21,554 bases of DNA from DATGMB01 sp035293845 (GTDB lineage Bacteria; Acidobacteriota; Terriglobia; Bryobacterales; Bryobacteraceae): contig DATGMB010000312.1 of the NCBI GenBank assembly GCA_035293845.1, forward strand, positions 1 to 21,554, in the 5' to 3' direction. Below, piece after piece: positions 1 through 6,923 of this stretch. Within the stretch, counting starts at the first letter, position 1, and every line of letters starts with the position of its first letter. A program made the translations under genes and the position numbers. Under the pieces are notes generated by a model that ran no database searches, was not told where the DNA came from, and was given only the letters and a program-made list of their open reading frames with translations.

Positions 1-375
1 CAGCGACCAGCAGCCGATCCACTCGCCTGAAGCCAGCTTGGGAAGGTAGCGGCAGCGCTGCTCGTCCGTGCCCATCTTGTAAATGTGGTTCGAGCACAGC
101 GATGTATGGGCGGCCACGATGATCCCCACCGAGCCATCGACGCGCGAGAGCTCCTCGATGAGGATGGAATACTCGATGTAGCCGAGGCCTGCGCCGCCCA
201 GTTCCTCCGGAAAGATCGCGCCCATGTAGCCGAGCCTTCCCAGCTTGCGGATGACCTCCAGCGGGAAAACCTGGCCCTCATCCCACTCCATCACGTGCGG
301 CGCGATCTCGGCCTCGGCGAACTCGCGCACGGCTTTACGAAGCTGCGCCTGTTCCGGTGTGTATTCGAATTCCAC
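1..375 (-). CDS. acyl-CoA dehydrogenase, N-terminal part (gene runs off the window)
   Basis: This is the first 125 residues of an acyl-CoA dehydrogenase, a flavoenzyme that oxidises acyl-CoA thioesters to trans-2-enoyl-CoA in fatty-acid or amino-acid catabolism. The reading frame starts VEFEYTPEQAQLRKAVREFA and continues with FPEELGGAGLGYIEY, EELSRVDGSVGIIVAAHTSL and ends at GEWIGCWSL. This order matches the helical N-terminal domain of the family (residues 1-115) entering the middle domain. The substrate-base Glu and the FAD region lie outside the window. I chose the GTG at 375 because the family N-terminus begins exactly there. No clear Shine-Dalgarno sequence precedes it. The next gene upstream on the same strand is the broken hicBA locus, so an operon is unlikely. 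Family assignment is firm; substrate length is not determinable. Confidence 0.9.
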   Translation of the reverse strand, partial: MEFEYTPEQAQLRKAVREFAEAEIAPHVMEWDEGQVFPLEVIRKLGRLGYMGAIFPEELGGAGLGYIEYSILIEELSRVDGSVGIIVAAHTSLCSNHIYKMGTDEQRCRYLPKLASGEWIGCWSL

Positions 376-441
376 TAATGCTAGGGTACAGCAACGGCGT
401 GCCGGCTCGTTATACGCCCGGCGCTACGCCTGCCGTCACTC

Positions 442-558
442 TCAGAGAATGCGCCCGCGCGCGACAACAGTCCTGCCTTCCAGCAATTCGAACGTATTAC
501 CTGCTCGCAGCGAGTTGTGCGGCGCCGTCTCGGCGAGGAATCGGACCTCGACGGTGTG
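442..558 (-). pseudogene. possible C-terminal fragment of an EF-Tu-like domain protein
   Basis: This stretch lies in the same frame as the hicA start but after its internal stop (594-592). Its residues read HTVEVRFLAETAPHNSLRAG, then NTFELLEGRTVVARGRIL and a TGA stop at 444-442. The ending, hydrophobic-FeLlEG-x-x-VvarG-x-IL, resembles the last beta-strands of EF-Tu domain III and of small stand-alone proteins built on that fold. There is no start codon and no upstream half of such a protein, so it looks like the tail of a deleted gene joined behind the broken hicA. The homology is from memory of the motif only; it could also be a chance open stretch. No gene is visible between it and the acyl-CoA dehydrogenase (376-441). 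Confidence 0.3.
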
Positions 559-559
559 A

Positions 560-660
560 CTGCGGGAAGCAATGGCTGCCTTTTGTTCGCGCTACCGAGA
601 AGCCAGCTCTGCCAACGCGCGGACAATCTCCGCGCCTGTCACACGCGGAGCGCGGCTCAT
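560..660 (-). pseudogene. hicA: hicA mRNA interferase remnant, frameshifted and truncated
   Basis: HicA toxins are small double-stranded-RNA-binding-fold RNases that cleave translated mRNA. The ATG at 660-658 opens MSRAPRVTGAEIVRALAEL, a typical HicA N-terminus, but in this frame a TAG follows at 594-592. Shifting by one base at about 604 restores the family sequence GFSVARTKGSHCF, including the catalytic histidine in the KGSH motif. The simplest explanation is loss of one G in the CTGGC context. After CF, at about 566, homology stops: the usual region with a conserved hydrophobic C-terminus is absent. The start overlaps the hicB stop as ATGA (660-657), the normal coupling for hicBA pairs. 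The gene cannot encode a complete toxin unless the frameshift is a sequencing or assembly error, and even then it is short. Confidence 0.6.
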
Positions 661-872
661 GCCGCGATGGTCACCCGCTGAATTCCCACGAATTCCAGGG
701 AAGGTGCTTCGGCGTCCTGTCCCTCAAGGTACACCCCGATTGCTTCGCGGATCCGCTCGCGGATCTCATCGAGGGAACGTGCCTGAGTGTGACAGCCGGG
801 CAATTGGGGAACCGAAGCGATATAGTATCCTTCCGAATCGCGCTCGATCACAACATCGAACTGGCGTTCCAC
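657..872 (-). CDS. hicB: HicB family antitoxin (short, UPF0150-like)
   Basis: The 71-residue product has the HicB partial RNase-H-like fold. It starts with MERQFDVVIERDSEGYYIAS, then VPQLPGCHTQARSLDEIRER and an acidic tail. The xxPxLPGChTqa-SldEal pattern is diagnostic. HicB binds and neutralises HicA and usually represses its own promoter. This copy lacks an added C-terminal helix-turn-helix or ribbon-helix-helix, so DNA binding is uncertain. The start is the GTG at 872, preceded by GAGGAG about seven bases upstream, a good ribosome binding site. Its stop overlaps the hicA remnant start by four bases. Because the toxin is broken, HicB is now probably an orphan antitoxin; whether it is still useful, for example against related toxins, cannot be told. 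Confidence 0.85.
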   Translation of the reverse strand: MERQFDVVIERDSEGYYIASVPQLPGCHTQARSLDEIRERIREAIGVYLEGQDAEAPSLEFVGIQRVTIAA

Positions 873-922
873 AGTCTATCTCCTCGATCAATTCTAACTG
901 CTCGCGCTTCCGGCGGCGCGCC

Positions 923-2137
923 CTACACGATCTCCTCTTTCGCCTCGTCCCACCGCACCGTCCGCCCCTGCCGGTAGCTCTCGACCGCCATGCGGCAGGC
1001 GATCGCCACGCGGAAGCCGAGCTCGAAGGGGCAGTTCGGCTGTTTGGACGGGTCGCGCACGCAATCGAGGAAGTTCTGCATGTGGCCGCCGCGCTGGTTC
1101 GGCGTGGTGCCGGCCATTTCATTCCCGTCCCGCCGGTTCACCTTCTGCGGGGTATAGCGGATGCTCTGCGGCGTGTGGCTGATGGTGCCGTTATCGCCCA
1201 GCGCTTCCTCGCTCACCCCGAGCTTGTCGTTGCCGAAGCCGGAGGTCCAGTTGAACAGCACCTCCTCTTCATGCTGCAGCGCCACGTTCATCGTGTCCGG
1301 CACTTCGCGGCCGTCCTTCCACAGGTACAGGCCGCCTGTCATCGTCGCCGCTTTCGGAATGCGCAGCCCCAGCAGCTTGTACCAGAATGCGAGCTGGTGG
1401 CACATGTTCTCGTAGACATTGCCCCCCGAATAGTCCCAGAAGAAGCGCCAGTTGATGTAGCGGTTCGCGTCGAAGGGCACCTGCGGCGCCTCGCCCAGAA
1501 ACGACTTCCAGACGATATTCTCCGGCGTCATATCCGGATACACGTGCCGCGACCACTGCGGCTTGCCGTGCGGCGTATTGCGGTACATGTGGGCCTCGAT
1601 CGAGGTGATCTTGCCAACCAGCTCCGGCTTGAGGAAGCTCTGCGCGTCGGCCACGTGCCCGTAGGAAGTCCACTGATGGCCGATCTGCACCGCGCGCCGC
1701 GGCCCGGCATGCTCGTACGCCGCGCGCATCCGCTTGGCGTGCGCCACCGTGAACGCCATCGTCTTTTCCTGGTAAACGTGCTTGCCGGCATCGAGCGCCG
1801 CCGTGAAGCACTCGGCGTGCAGGTGCTGCGGCGTGGCGATCAGCACCGCGTCGATGCTCTTGTCATCAAGCAGATGCCGGTAATCCAGGTACGTCTTTGC
1901 CCCGGGAGCGATCTGCTTCACCTCTTCCAGGCGCCGCGTATAGACATCGGCCGCTCCCACGCATTCCGTATTGGGGCAGGCCAGCGCCTCCCGCAGGATT
2001 TCCTTGCCGCGGTCGCCCGGCCCGATGATGCCGACGCGCACACGGTCGCTCGCGCCCATGATGTTGGACGTGGAAGCCGCCAGCGTCCCGGCCAGGCCGG
2101 TAGCCACCTTGCCGATGAAATTGCGACGAGACTGCAT
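923..2137 (-). CDS. Gfo/Idh/MocA family oxidoreductase with Tat signal
   Basis: A 404-residue NAD(P)-dependent sugar or inositol-type oxidoreductase exported by the twin-arginine pathway. The N-terminus MQSRRNFIGK carries the Tat motif S-R-R-x-F-I-x-K, followed by a hydrophobic stretch to about residue 28. The Rossmann motif GIIGPGDRG is at about 36-44. PQHLHAE (103-109) and the Glu-Lys at about 124-125 (family usually EKP, here EKTM) mark the dinucleotide and catalytic regions. The C-terminal half is the substrate-binding Gfo/Idh C domain. I prefer the ATG at 2137 over an in-frame ATG at 2164 because CAGGAG lies at the right distance before 2137 and the Tat motif then sits at the extreme N-terminus. 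Such Tat-exported members are abundant in Acidobacteria and Planctomycetes; the substrate is unknown. Confidence 0.92.
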   Translation of the reverse strand: MQSRRNFIGKVATGLAGTLAASTSNIMGASDRVRVGIIGPGDRGKEILREALACPNTECVGAADVYTRRLEEVKQIAPGAKTYLDYRHLLDDKSIDAVLIATPQHLHAECFTAALDAGKHVYQEKTMAFTVAHAKRMRAAYEHAGPRRAVQIGHQWTSYGHVADAQSFLKPELVGKITSIEAHMYRNTPHGKPQWSRHVYPDMTPENIVWKSFLGEAPQVPFDANRYINWRFFWDYSGGNVYENMCHQLAFWYKLLGLRIPKAATMTGGLYLWKDGREVPDTMNVALQHEEEVLFNWTSGFGNDKLGVSEEALGDNGTISHTPQSIRYTPQKVNRRDGNEMAGTTPNQRGGHMQNFLDCVRDPSKQPNCPFELGFRVAIACRMAVESYRQGRTVRWDEAKEEIV

Positions 2138-2166
2138 GAGGGTACTCCTGGGAAGGGTAAACACCC

Positions 2167-2172
2167 ATTATA
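2167..2172 (-). promoter_or_regulatory. candidate -10 box for the Gfo/Idh gene
   Basis: A perfect TATAAT on the minus strand ends 29 bases before the chosen ATG (2137), leaving room for a short leader that contains the CAGGAG ribosome binding site. No good TTGACA is seen 16-18 bases upstream. It lies just 11 bases beyond the stop of the upstream SBBP gene, so the oxidoreductase can probably be transcribed separately. Confidence 0.4.
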
Positions 2173-2182
2173 GCTTGCAGTT

Positions 2183-4303
2183 TCAGCGCGTCAGAAAGAT
2201 GGAGAATTCGTCGCTCAACTTCGTGCCGTTGACGGCCAGGTAGAAGCTGTTGCTGCCGGTGACCGCAAAATTGATCTGGACGATCCCGGTTACCAGCCCT
2301 GGTGCGGCGCCGGCGTACGCAGGCGCGATGGACTGGCCGTTGGCATCCTGGATCGTGCAGCGCGGCTGGCCGCCGGAGTCCGGCCCGCACAGGCTCTGCG
2401 CGGCGGTCTGCACCTGTCCATCTGTGCCCGGCGTCCGGCCGATGCCGGTCACCCAGATCGCGACGATCGATCCGATCTTCGCGGGATTGGCCATCGAGTT
2501 GATCGTTCCGTCCTGGTTGATCGCCGCGGCGCTTCGTCCGCCGGGCAGGCGGAACACCTGCGGTATGGCGGCGTCGGCGAACAGGCGGAAATCGGGCAGG
2601 GCAGTACCGTTGCTGGACAGGCGAAGCGTGGCTGCCGCCCCATCGGCGAGCTCGAGCGGGACCACCGCGTTGATCTGCGTGTCCGAGACGTAGAGCAGCG
2701 GCGCGGGCGTGCCGGCGATCGTGAGTTGGATGCCGCCGAGCGCGGTCGGGTAAAATCCCGAGGAATCGGGACTGGCGACGATCGGGGCGGCCGGGCCGAG
2801 ATGCAGGCCGTAAATCGAGATCACTTCGCCCGGCGCCACGCGCCCGGCCATCACACCGCCCGCGGCGTTGCCGATGCCGAAGATGCGCGCTGCCGCGCTT
2901 TGGCTGGGCGTCAGCGTGGAAACCACGCCCGCGCCGGTCGCCAGGTGAACGGTCCCGCCCGCGTCTAGCGCCAGGCGGGAAGGCGCCGCCGCGGTGTTCG
3001 GCATGCGCTCCCCAAACACCAGCGCCGATCCCGAGGGGTTGAACTCCGCCACGAATTCCTTGCCGCCAGGGAAGCCGGATGAGACCGGGAAGTCGGCGGA
3101 TCCGGCGGTCCCCGAGGTCCACACGCCGCCGGCGGGGTCGAGCGCGATCGTATTCGCCTGGTCGTTTCCCGTACTGCCGCCGAGGAAGCTGGCCCAGACC
3201 ATCGCGCTGCCCGTCGGGTTGAGCTTCGCGACGAACCCGCTGTAGGGCTGCGGATTACCGGGAGGGTTCGGCTTGACCGGAAGCGTGGGCTGAAAGGCGG
3301 ACGGCGTGGCTGGAAAGTTCGGGTCCCACGTCCTGCCGGCAATGTAGGCATTCCCCGCGGCGTCGGCGGTGATGCCGTAAACCAGGGTGGCGGGATCGAG
3401 GGCGGCCACATCGCCCTCGGGAGCGACCGCTGCCGTACCAAGGAATGTCAAGTATGCAAGACCTGTGCCTGCCGCATTCACCTTGCCCACGAAAGCGCCG
3501 ATGCCCGTCGGGTGCAGGACTCCGCTTGTGGTGGGCAGGCCCGACGAGGTGTAAGTATTCCCGGCAAGATATGCGTTGCCCGACGCATCCACGGCGATGC
3601 CGGTGCCGCTCGTTGCGTTCACCACGCACGTGAGTCCGCTGCAGGGCTGGCCCTTGCCGGCGATGCGGCCGGAATACAGAATCCGATCGCCGTTGGGCGA
3701 GATTTTGGCGAAATAGGCTGCGAGCACCTGATTATCGCCCGGTCCGGCCACGGCGCTGCACGGCAGCCCCGGCATACATCCGGAATCCGCGGCGAACGTT
3801 TGGCCCGTCACGTAGGCATTGCCCTGAGCATCGGCGGCGACCGCGGTCATGAGGCTCGGCCCAGACGCTCCGCCGAGATAAGTGGAATAGATCACCGTGC
3901 CATCCGGCTTGAGCTTTATCAGAAATCCCGTGCCTTGGCCGCTGCCGGCACTTTGCACCGGGTTGAGCAGCGGAAAATCGGTCGACGTGGTGTTGCCGGC
4001 AACATAAATGTTGCCGGAGGCATCGACGGCAATGCCGTTCGCCGCGTCCGTCCCGTTGCCGCCGAAAGTGCCCACCAGTGCGACCGTTCCCGCGCGATCG
4101 ATCTTGCTCACGAAAACGTCGCTGGCTTGGGCGCTTCCGGCAGCCGCGATCATCCGGCTGCCGGTGACATAGGTGTTCCCGGAGGCATCCGTCGCAATGG
4201 CGGTGACATGGTAGGGATAAACGTCGCCAATATAAGTGCTGAAATCGGCAGCGGCGGAGAGCAGGGCGCACGCGAGCAGGAAAAGGGCGCGGGACAAACT
4301 CAA
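2183..4303 (-). CDS. secreted SBBP beta-propeller protein with Solibacter-type C-terminal domain
   Basis: A 706-residue exported protein. After a signal peptide (RALFLLACALLSAAADF) it holds about seven copies of the SBBP unit A-x-D-A-x-G-N-x-Y-V/I-x-G, for example DASGNTYVTG, DASGNIYVAG, DAQGNAYVTG, DASGNAYLAG, DAAGNAYIAG and two weaker ones. They are spaced 55-80 residues apart between about 38 and 460, as expected for a seven-bladed propeller. The last about 225 residues (VAPGEVISIYGLHLGP, YVSDTQINAVVPLEL, VTGIGRTPGTDGQVQ, VTGIVQINFAV) match the C-terminal domain described from Solibacter as TIGR03437. I place the start at TTG 4303 because GGGGAGG lies just upstream and the signal peptide follows at once; GTG 4360 in frame is less likely. 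A TTG at 4297 is also possible. Function is unknown; an extracellular binding or adhesion role is inferred. Confidence 0.88.
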   Translation of the reverse strand: MSLSRALFLLACALLSAAADFSTYIGDVYPYHVTAIATDASGNTYVTGSRMIAAAGSAQASDVFVSKIDRAGTVALVGTFGGNGTDAANGIAVDASGNIYVAGNTTSTDFPLLNPVQSAGSGQGTGFLIKLKPDGTVIYSTYLGGASGPSLMTAVAADAQGNAYVTGQTFAADSGCMPGLPCSAVAGPGDNQVLAAYFAKISPNGDRILYSGRIAGKGQPCSGLTCVVNATSGTGIAVDASGNAYLAGNTYTSSGLPTTSGVLHPTGIGAFVGKVNAAGTGLAYLTFLGTAAVAPEGDVAALDPATLVYGITADAAGNAYIAGRTWDPNFPATPSAFQPTLPVKPNPPGNPQPYSGFVAKLNPTGSAMVWASFLGGSTGNDQANTIALDPAGGVWTSGTAGSADFPVSSGFPGGKEFVAEFNPSGSALVFGERMPNTAAAPSRLALDAGGTVHLATGAGVVSTLTPSQSAAARIFGIGNAAGGVMAGRVAPGEVISIYGLHLGPAAPIVASPDSSGFYPTALGGIQLTIAGTPAPLLYVSDTQINAVVPLELADGAAATLRLSSNGTALPDFRLFADAAIPQVFRLPGGRSAAAINQDGTINSMANPAKIGSIVAIWVTGIGRTPGTDGQVQTAAQSLCGPDSGGQPRCTIQDANGQSIAPAYAGAAPGLVTGIVQINFAVTGSNSFYLAVNGTKLSDEFSIFLTR

Positions 4304-4329
4304 AGATCCTCCCCGGACGCGGCCACTCC

Positions 4330-4335
4330 AGTTTA
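4330..4335 (-). promoter_or_regulatory. weak candidate -10 box for the SBBP gene
   Basis: TAAACT on the minus strand, about 27 bases before the TTG at 4303. It would place the transcript start downstream of the GTG at 4360, which supports the shorter protein. No matching -35 is evident. Confidence 0.2.
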
Positions 4336-4419
4336 GCTCCGGACACGGTTCGCGCCGCACGGCAGCGGCTACGGCGTGTGGTCCGAATTACGCTACACTG
4401 AGCAAAGAAAAAGCGAAAC

Positions 4420-5670
4420 GTGGAGGATATCCAGCAACAGCTCGCCGCTTTACGCCGCCGCATTGCCCGCATCGAGCGGCGTCCGCCGCAGCGCCCGGCC
4501 GCGCCGCCGCGCGAATCCCATCCCAGCCGCTACCTGATCGAGCAATTCATGTCCGGCGAGGTGGTTCGCACGCCGCTCGGCGAGCACTTCGAAACCGAGC
4601 GGGTTTGGGAGCGCCACCGCCGCCATGGCAGCGTGGATATCTCGGATCTTGCTGCGCTCCCCGAAGACCTGCTCGATCCGCTCTCCGGCGGCGAAATCGC
4701 GTGCGCCGCCCCCGCGCGCTGGGCATTCCTCGACACCGAGACCACCGGCCTCGCGGGCGGCACCGGAACGTACGCCTTCCTCATCGGCGTCGGCTCGATC
4801 GATGCTTCCGGCTTCCGCCTGCGCCAGTTTTTCATGCGAGATTACGGCGAGGAGCCCTCGCTCCTCTACCGCCTGGCCGAGCACCTCGCGCAGTTCGACG
4901 TCCTGATCACCTACAACGGCAAGGCGTACGATCAGCCGCTGCTCGAAACCCGTTTCCGCATGGCGCGGGCCCGCCACCCCTTCGACCGCCTGCCGCATCT
5001 CGACCTGCTCTTTGGTGCGCGGCGATTGTGGAAGCTGCGCCTCGAAAGCTGCCGCCTGATGGACCTGGAAAATCAGATCCTCGGCGTGGAACGGGAGGGC
5101 GACCTGCCCGGCGAGATGATCCCGTATTACTACTTCGAATTCCTGCGCACGCGCCAGGCCTTCCGCCTGGTCCCGATCTTCCACCACAACGCCATCGACA
5201 TCCTTTCGCTCGCCTGCCTCACTGCCATCGTCCCCTTCGCCTTCCGTCGTCCCGAAGAAGCCCCGCTGCGCCATGGCGCGGACCTGATCGGCCTCGGCCG
5301 CTGGCTGAAGCAGGCGGGACGCGGCGCCGAAGCGCTCGCCGTGCTGCGCCGCGCCGTCGATCTCGGCCTGCCCGATGCCCTGCTGTTCCGCACGCTGTGG
5401 GACATCGCCGCCATGGAGAAGCGCGCCGGCCGCGCCGAGGCCGCCCTCGCCGTGCTCACCGATCTTGCCGCCTCGCGGAATCCCTACCGCGCCCGCTCGC
5501 TCGAAGCGCTGGCCATGCATTACGAGCGCCGGGAACGCAATCCCGCCATGGCGCTCGAGATGACCGCCGCCGCCCTGGCGCTCGGGGAAACGCCGCAACT
5601 TCGCAAGCGCGAAGCCCGCCTGCGCCAGCGCCTCGAAAAGGCGCACCGCAACGGCAAGCTGCCGCTGTAG
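4420..5670 (+). CDS. YprB-type ribonuclease H-like exonuclease domain protein
   Basis: A 416-residue cytoplasmic protein. Residues 100-275 form a DEDD-type 3'-5' exonuclease fold: FLDTETTG (D105, E107), FDVLITYNGKAYDQPLLETRF (about 159-179), and HHNAIDILSL with the H256-x-x-x-D260 pair. The sequence LESCRLMDLENQILGVERE followed by DLPGE and PYYYFEFLR is characteristic of the YprB family. The C-terminal 130 residues are alanine- and arginine-rich helices with a TPR-like rhythm (LGRWLKQAGRGAEALAVLRRA, then LFRTLWDIAAMEKRAGRAEAALAVL). The N-terminus is a short basic coiled stretch. Start is the GTG at 4420, since no other in-frame start fits. A possible -10 (TACACT, 4394-4399) precedes it. Substrate, DNA or RNA, is not established for the family. 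It is divergent from the SBBP gene. Confidence 0.85.
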   Translation: MEDIQQQLAALRRRIARIERRPPQRPAAPPRESHPSRYLIEQFMSGEVVRTPLGEHFETERVWERHRRHGSVDISDLAALPEDLLDPLSGGEIACAAPARWAFLDTETTGLAGGTGTYAFLIGVGSIDASGFRLRQFFMRDYGEEPSLLYRLAEHLAQFDVLITYNGKAYDQPLLETRFRMARARHPFDRLPHLDLLFGARRLWKLRLESCRLMDLENQILGVEREGDLPGEMIPYYYFEFLRTRQAFRLVPIFHHNAIDILSLACLTAIVPFAFRRPEEAPLRHGADLIGLGRWLKQAGRGAEALAVLRRAVDLGLPDALLFRTLWDIAAMEKRAGRAEAALAVLTDLAASRNPYRARSLEALAMHYERRERNPAMALEMTAAALALGETPQLRKREARLRQRLEKAHRNGKLPL

Positions 5671-5680
5671 TAACCGGGTC

Positions 5681-5696
5681 CATTACCGTGGTAATG
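5681..5696 (+). promoter_or_regulatory. palindromic candidate operator before vapBC
   Basis: CATTACC and GGTAATG form perfect 7-base inverted arms separated by GT, eight bases before the antitoxin ATG (5704). AbrB/MazE-type antitoxins generally bind palindromes in their own promoters, so this is a natural autoregulatory site. The position is seen; the binding is inferred. Confidence 0.5.
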
Positions 5697-5703
5697 TGAA
5701 GGT

Positions 5704-5973
5704 ATGGCGCTGGCAAAATCCAAGGTGACTTCGCAGGGCCAGGTGTCCGTTCCGGCGGCTGTGCGCAAGAAGCTCGGAATCGTGCCCGGTTCGACCATTG
5801 AATGGGAAGAGGAAGGCGACCGGGTGGTGGTGCGCCGGGCTGGAAAATACACATTTGAGGATATCCGGCGCACCCTATTCCCGGATGGTCCGCCGAGGCG
5901 CGCGAGCCTGGAAGACATGAAGAAGGCTATCGAAGGCTACATCATGGAACAGCATGCGCGCGGTCGATACTAA
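5704..5973 (+). CDS. vapB: AbrB/SpoVT-type antitoxin (VapB-like)
   Basis: An 89-residue protein whose first about 47 residues form a swapped-hairpin AbrB domain: KSKVTSQGQVSVPAAVRKKL, then GIVPGSTIEWEEEGDRVVVR. The K-V-T-x-x-G-Q-x-x-x-P-x-x-V-R pattern is diagnostic. The C-terminal half (YTFEDIRRTLFPDGPPRRAS, then LEDMKKAIEGYI) is the flexible toxin-neutralising tail. It overlaps the toxin start by 20 bases, so translation is probably coupled. ATG 5704 is preceded only by GAAGG one base away, a poorly spaced ribosome site. As in the family, the antitoxin should bind its own promoter, perhaps at the palindrome 5681-5696, and be degraded under stress. Confidence 0.88.
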   Translation: MALAKSKVTSQGQVSVPAAVRKKLGIVPGSTIEWEEEGDRVVVRRAGKYTFEDIRRTLFPDGPPRRASLEDMKKAIEGYIMEQHARGRY

Positions 5974-6340
5974 CGTCCTCGTCCGGCTGCTCACGGGCGA
6001 CGATCCCTCGCAAACGGTGGCGGCCGAGGAGTTCGTTCGTGAAGGCGTTTGGGCATCCACCGTGGCCGTGGTGGAGACAATTTGGGTTCTCAAGAGGTAT
6101 TACGGGATCAGTTCTGCGGAACAGGCGAAGGCGGTTGAGATGCTGCTGCAACACGAGAACCTGCACCTTGAGGACTCCGAGGCCGTCGCCGCTGCCCTCG
6201 ATCTCTTTCGCGCCCGCCCCAAGCTCGGCTTCTCCGATTGCCTGATCCTCGCCCTCGCGCGTCACGCTGGCCATCTCCCGCTCGGCACCTTCGACCGCGA
6301 CCTCGGCCGCGTCGACGGAGCCGAACACTTGAAGGGCTGA
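5954..6340 (+). CDS. vapC: PIN-domain ribonuclease toxin (VapC-like)
   Basis: A 128-residue PIN-domain RNase. The acidic metal-binding residues are all present: D5 in VDTNVLVRLL, E41 in VVETIWVL, D95 in FSDCLILALA and D114 in TFDRDL. VapC toxins cleave tRNA or rRNA loops and stop translation until bound by the partner antitoxin. Start is ATG 5954, inside the antitoxin gene, which sets MRAVDTN at the correct distance from the N-terminus. The gene looks intact. It ends one base before the stop of the convergent lipoprotein gene, with no visible terminator between them. Confidence 0.9.
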   Translation: MRAVDTNVLVRLLTGDDPSQTVAAEEFVREGVWASTVAVVETIWVLKRYYGISSAEQAKAVEMLLQHENLHLEDSEAVAAALDLFRARPKLGFSDCLILALARHAGHLPLGTFDRDLGRVDGAEHLKG

Positions 6341-6341
6341 T

Positions 6342-6923
6342 TCACTTCACCCGTACCGTAACCTTCTCCTGGTCCCGCTCGCCGCCCTTGCCAATCGCCG
6401 TAACGGTGTAAGTGGTCGTGAGCTTGGGGCTGTCCACGACGCAATCCGGCTGCGCCGCCTGCGGTGCGATCAAGGGCGTCACCGTGACCTTCGCGTTCTG
6501 CGCCTTCCAGCAGATGCTCACCGGATCGCCCGCCTTCACCTCGAGCGCGCTCACCCGCACCTCGATGATCTTGGCCTTCGGCGGTCCGACGGTAACGGTC
6601 ACCTGTTGCGTCGCCCGCCTGCCATCGGCGTCCTCGGCGGTCAGCGTGTACGTCGTAGTCTCCTTCGGCTCGACCTCCACACAGCGCGAAAGCGCGGCGG
6701 AAAGCTCCTGGCGCGGCGGTTCCAGCCAAACCGATTTCGCGTTCTCCACGCCGTAGCACAGCAATTCGTGCTCGCGCAGCGGCAGGTTCGGCGCAGTCGC
6801 GTAGAAGTTCAAAATACGCACGCTCTGCGGGGCAGCGGCAGGCGCGCGTTTCACCGGCTCGGACGAGCATGCGGTCAGGCCGCATGCCGCCAGCGCGGCT
6901 GCCGCCCCGTGGACGAGCTTCAT
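6342..6923 (-). CDS. lipoprotein with two Ig-like domains
   Basis: A 193-residue probable lipoprotein. The signal sequence MKLVHGAAAALAACGLTAC ends in a lipobox L16-T-A-C19. Two similar beta-rich units follow (about 35-112 and 115-193). Each ends in a T-T-T-Y-T-L/V-T-A run (TTTYTLTAEDADG and TTTYTVTAIGKGG) and a V-T-V strand. This is the usual pattern of bacterial Ig-like or PKD-like repeats in surface proteins. Its ATG directly abuts the TAA of the upstream BamE-like gene (TAAATG), so the two should be translated from one mRNA. A structural or scaffolding role at the outer membrane is inferred; no enzyme motif is seen. Confidence 0.75.
   Translation of the reverse strand: MKLVHGAAAALAACGLTACSSEPVKRAPAAAPQSVRILNFYATAPNLPLREHELLCYGVENAKSVWLEPPRQELSAALSRCVEVEPKETTTYTLTAEDADGRRATQQVTVTVGPPKAKIIEVRVSALEVKAGDPVSICWKAQNAKVTVTPLIAPQAAQPDCVVDSPKLTTTYTVTAIGKGGERDQEKVTVRVK

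Noticed and set aside
572..2173. A 533-codon open frame on the plus strand across the Gfo/Idh gene
   Set aside because: It is antisense to a clear oxidoreductase, has arginine/histidine/valine-rich composition typical of GC-rich shadow frames, and matches no family I know.
4304..4360. Longer SBBP protein starting at GTG 4360
   Set aside because: It would put 19 polar residues before the signal peptide, and a ribosome-site-like GGGGAGG sits just before TTG 4303.
4450..5646. A 398-codon minus-strand frame opposite the YprB-type gene
   Set aside because: The plus-strand protein has recognised catalytic motifs; the antisense product does not.
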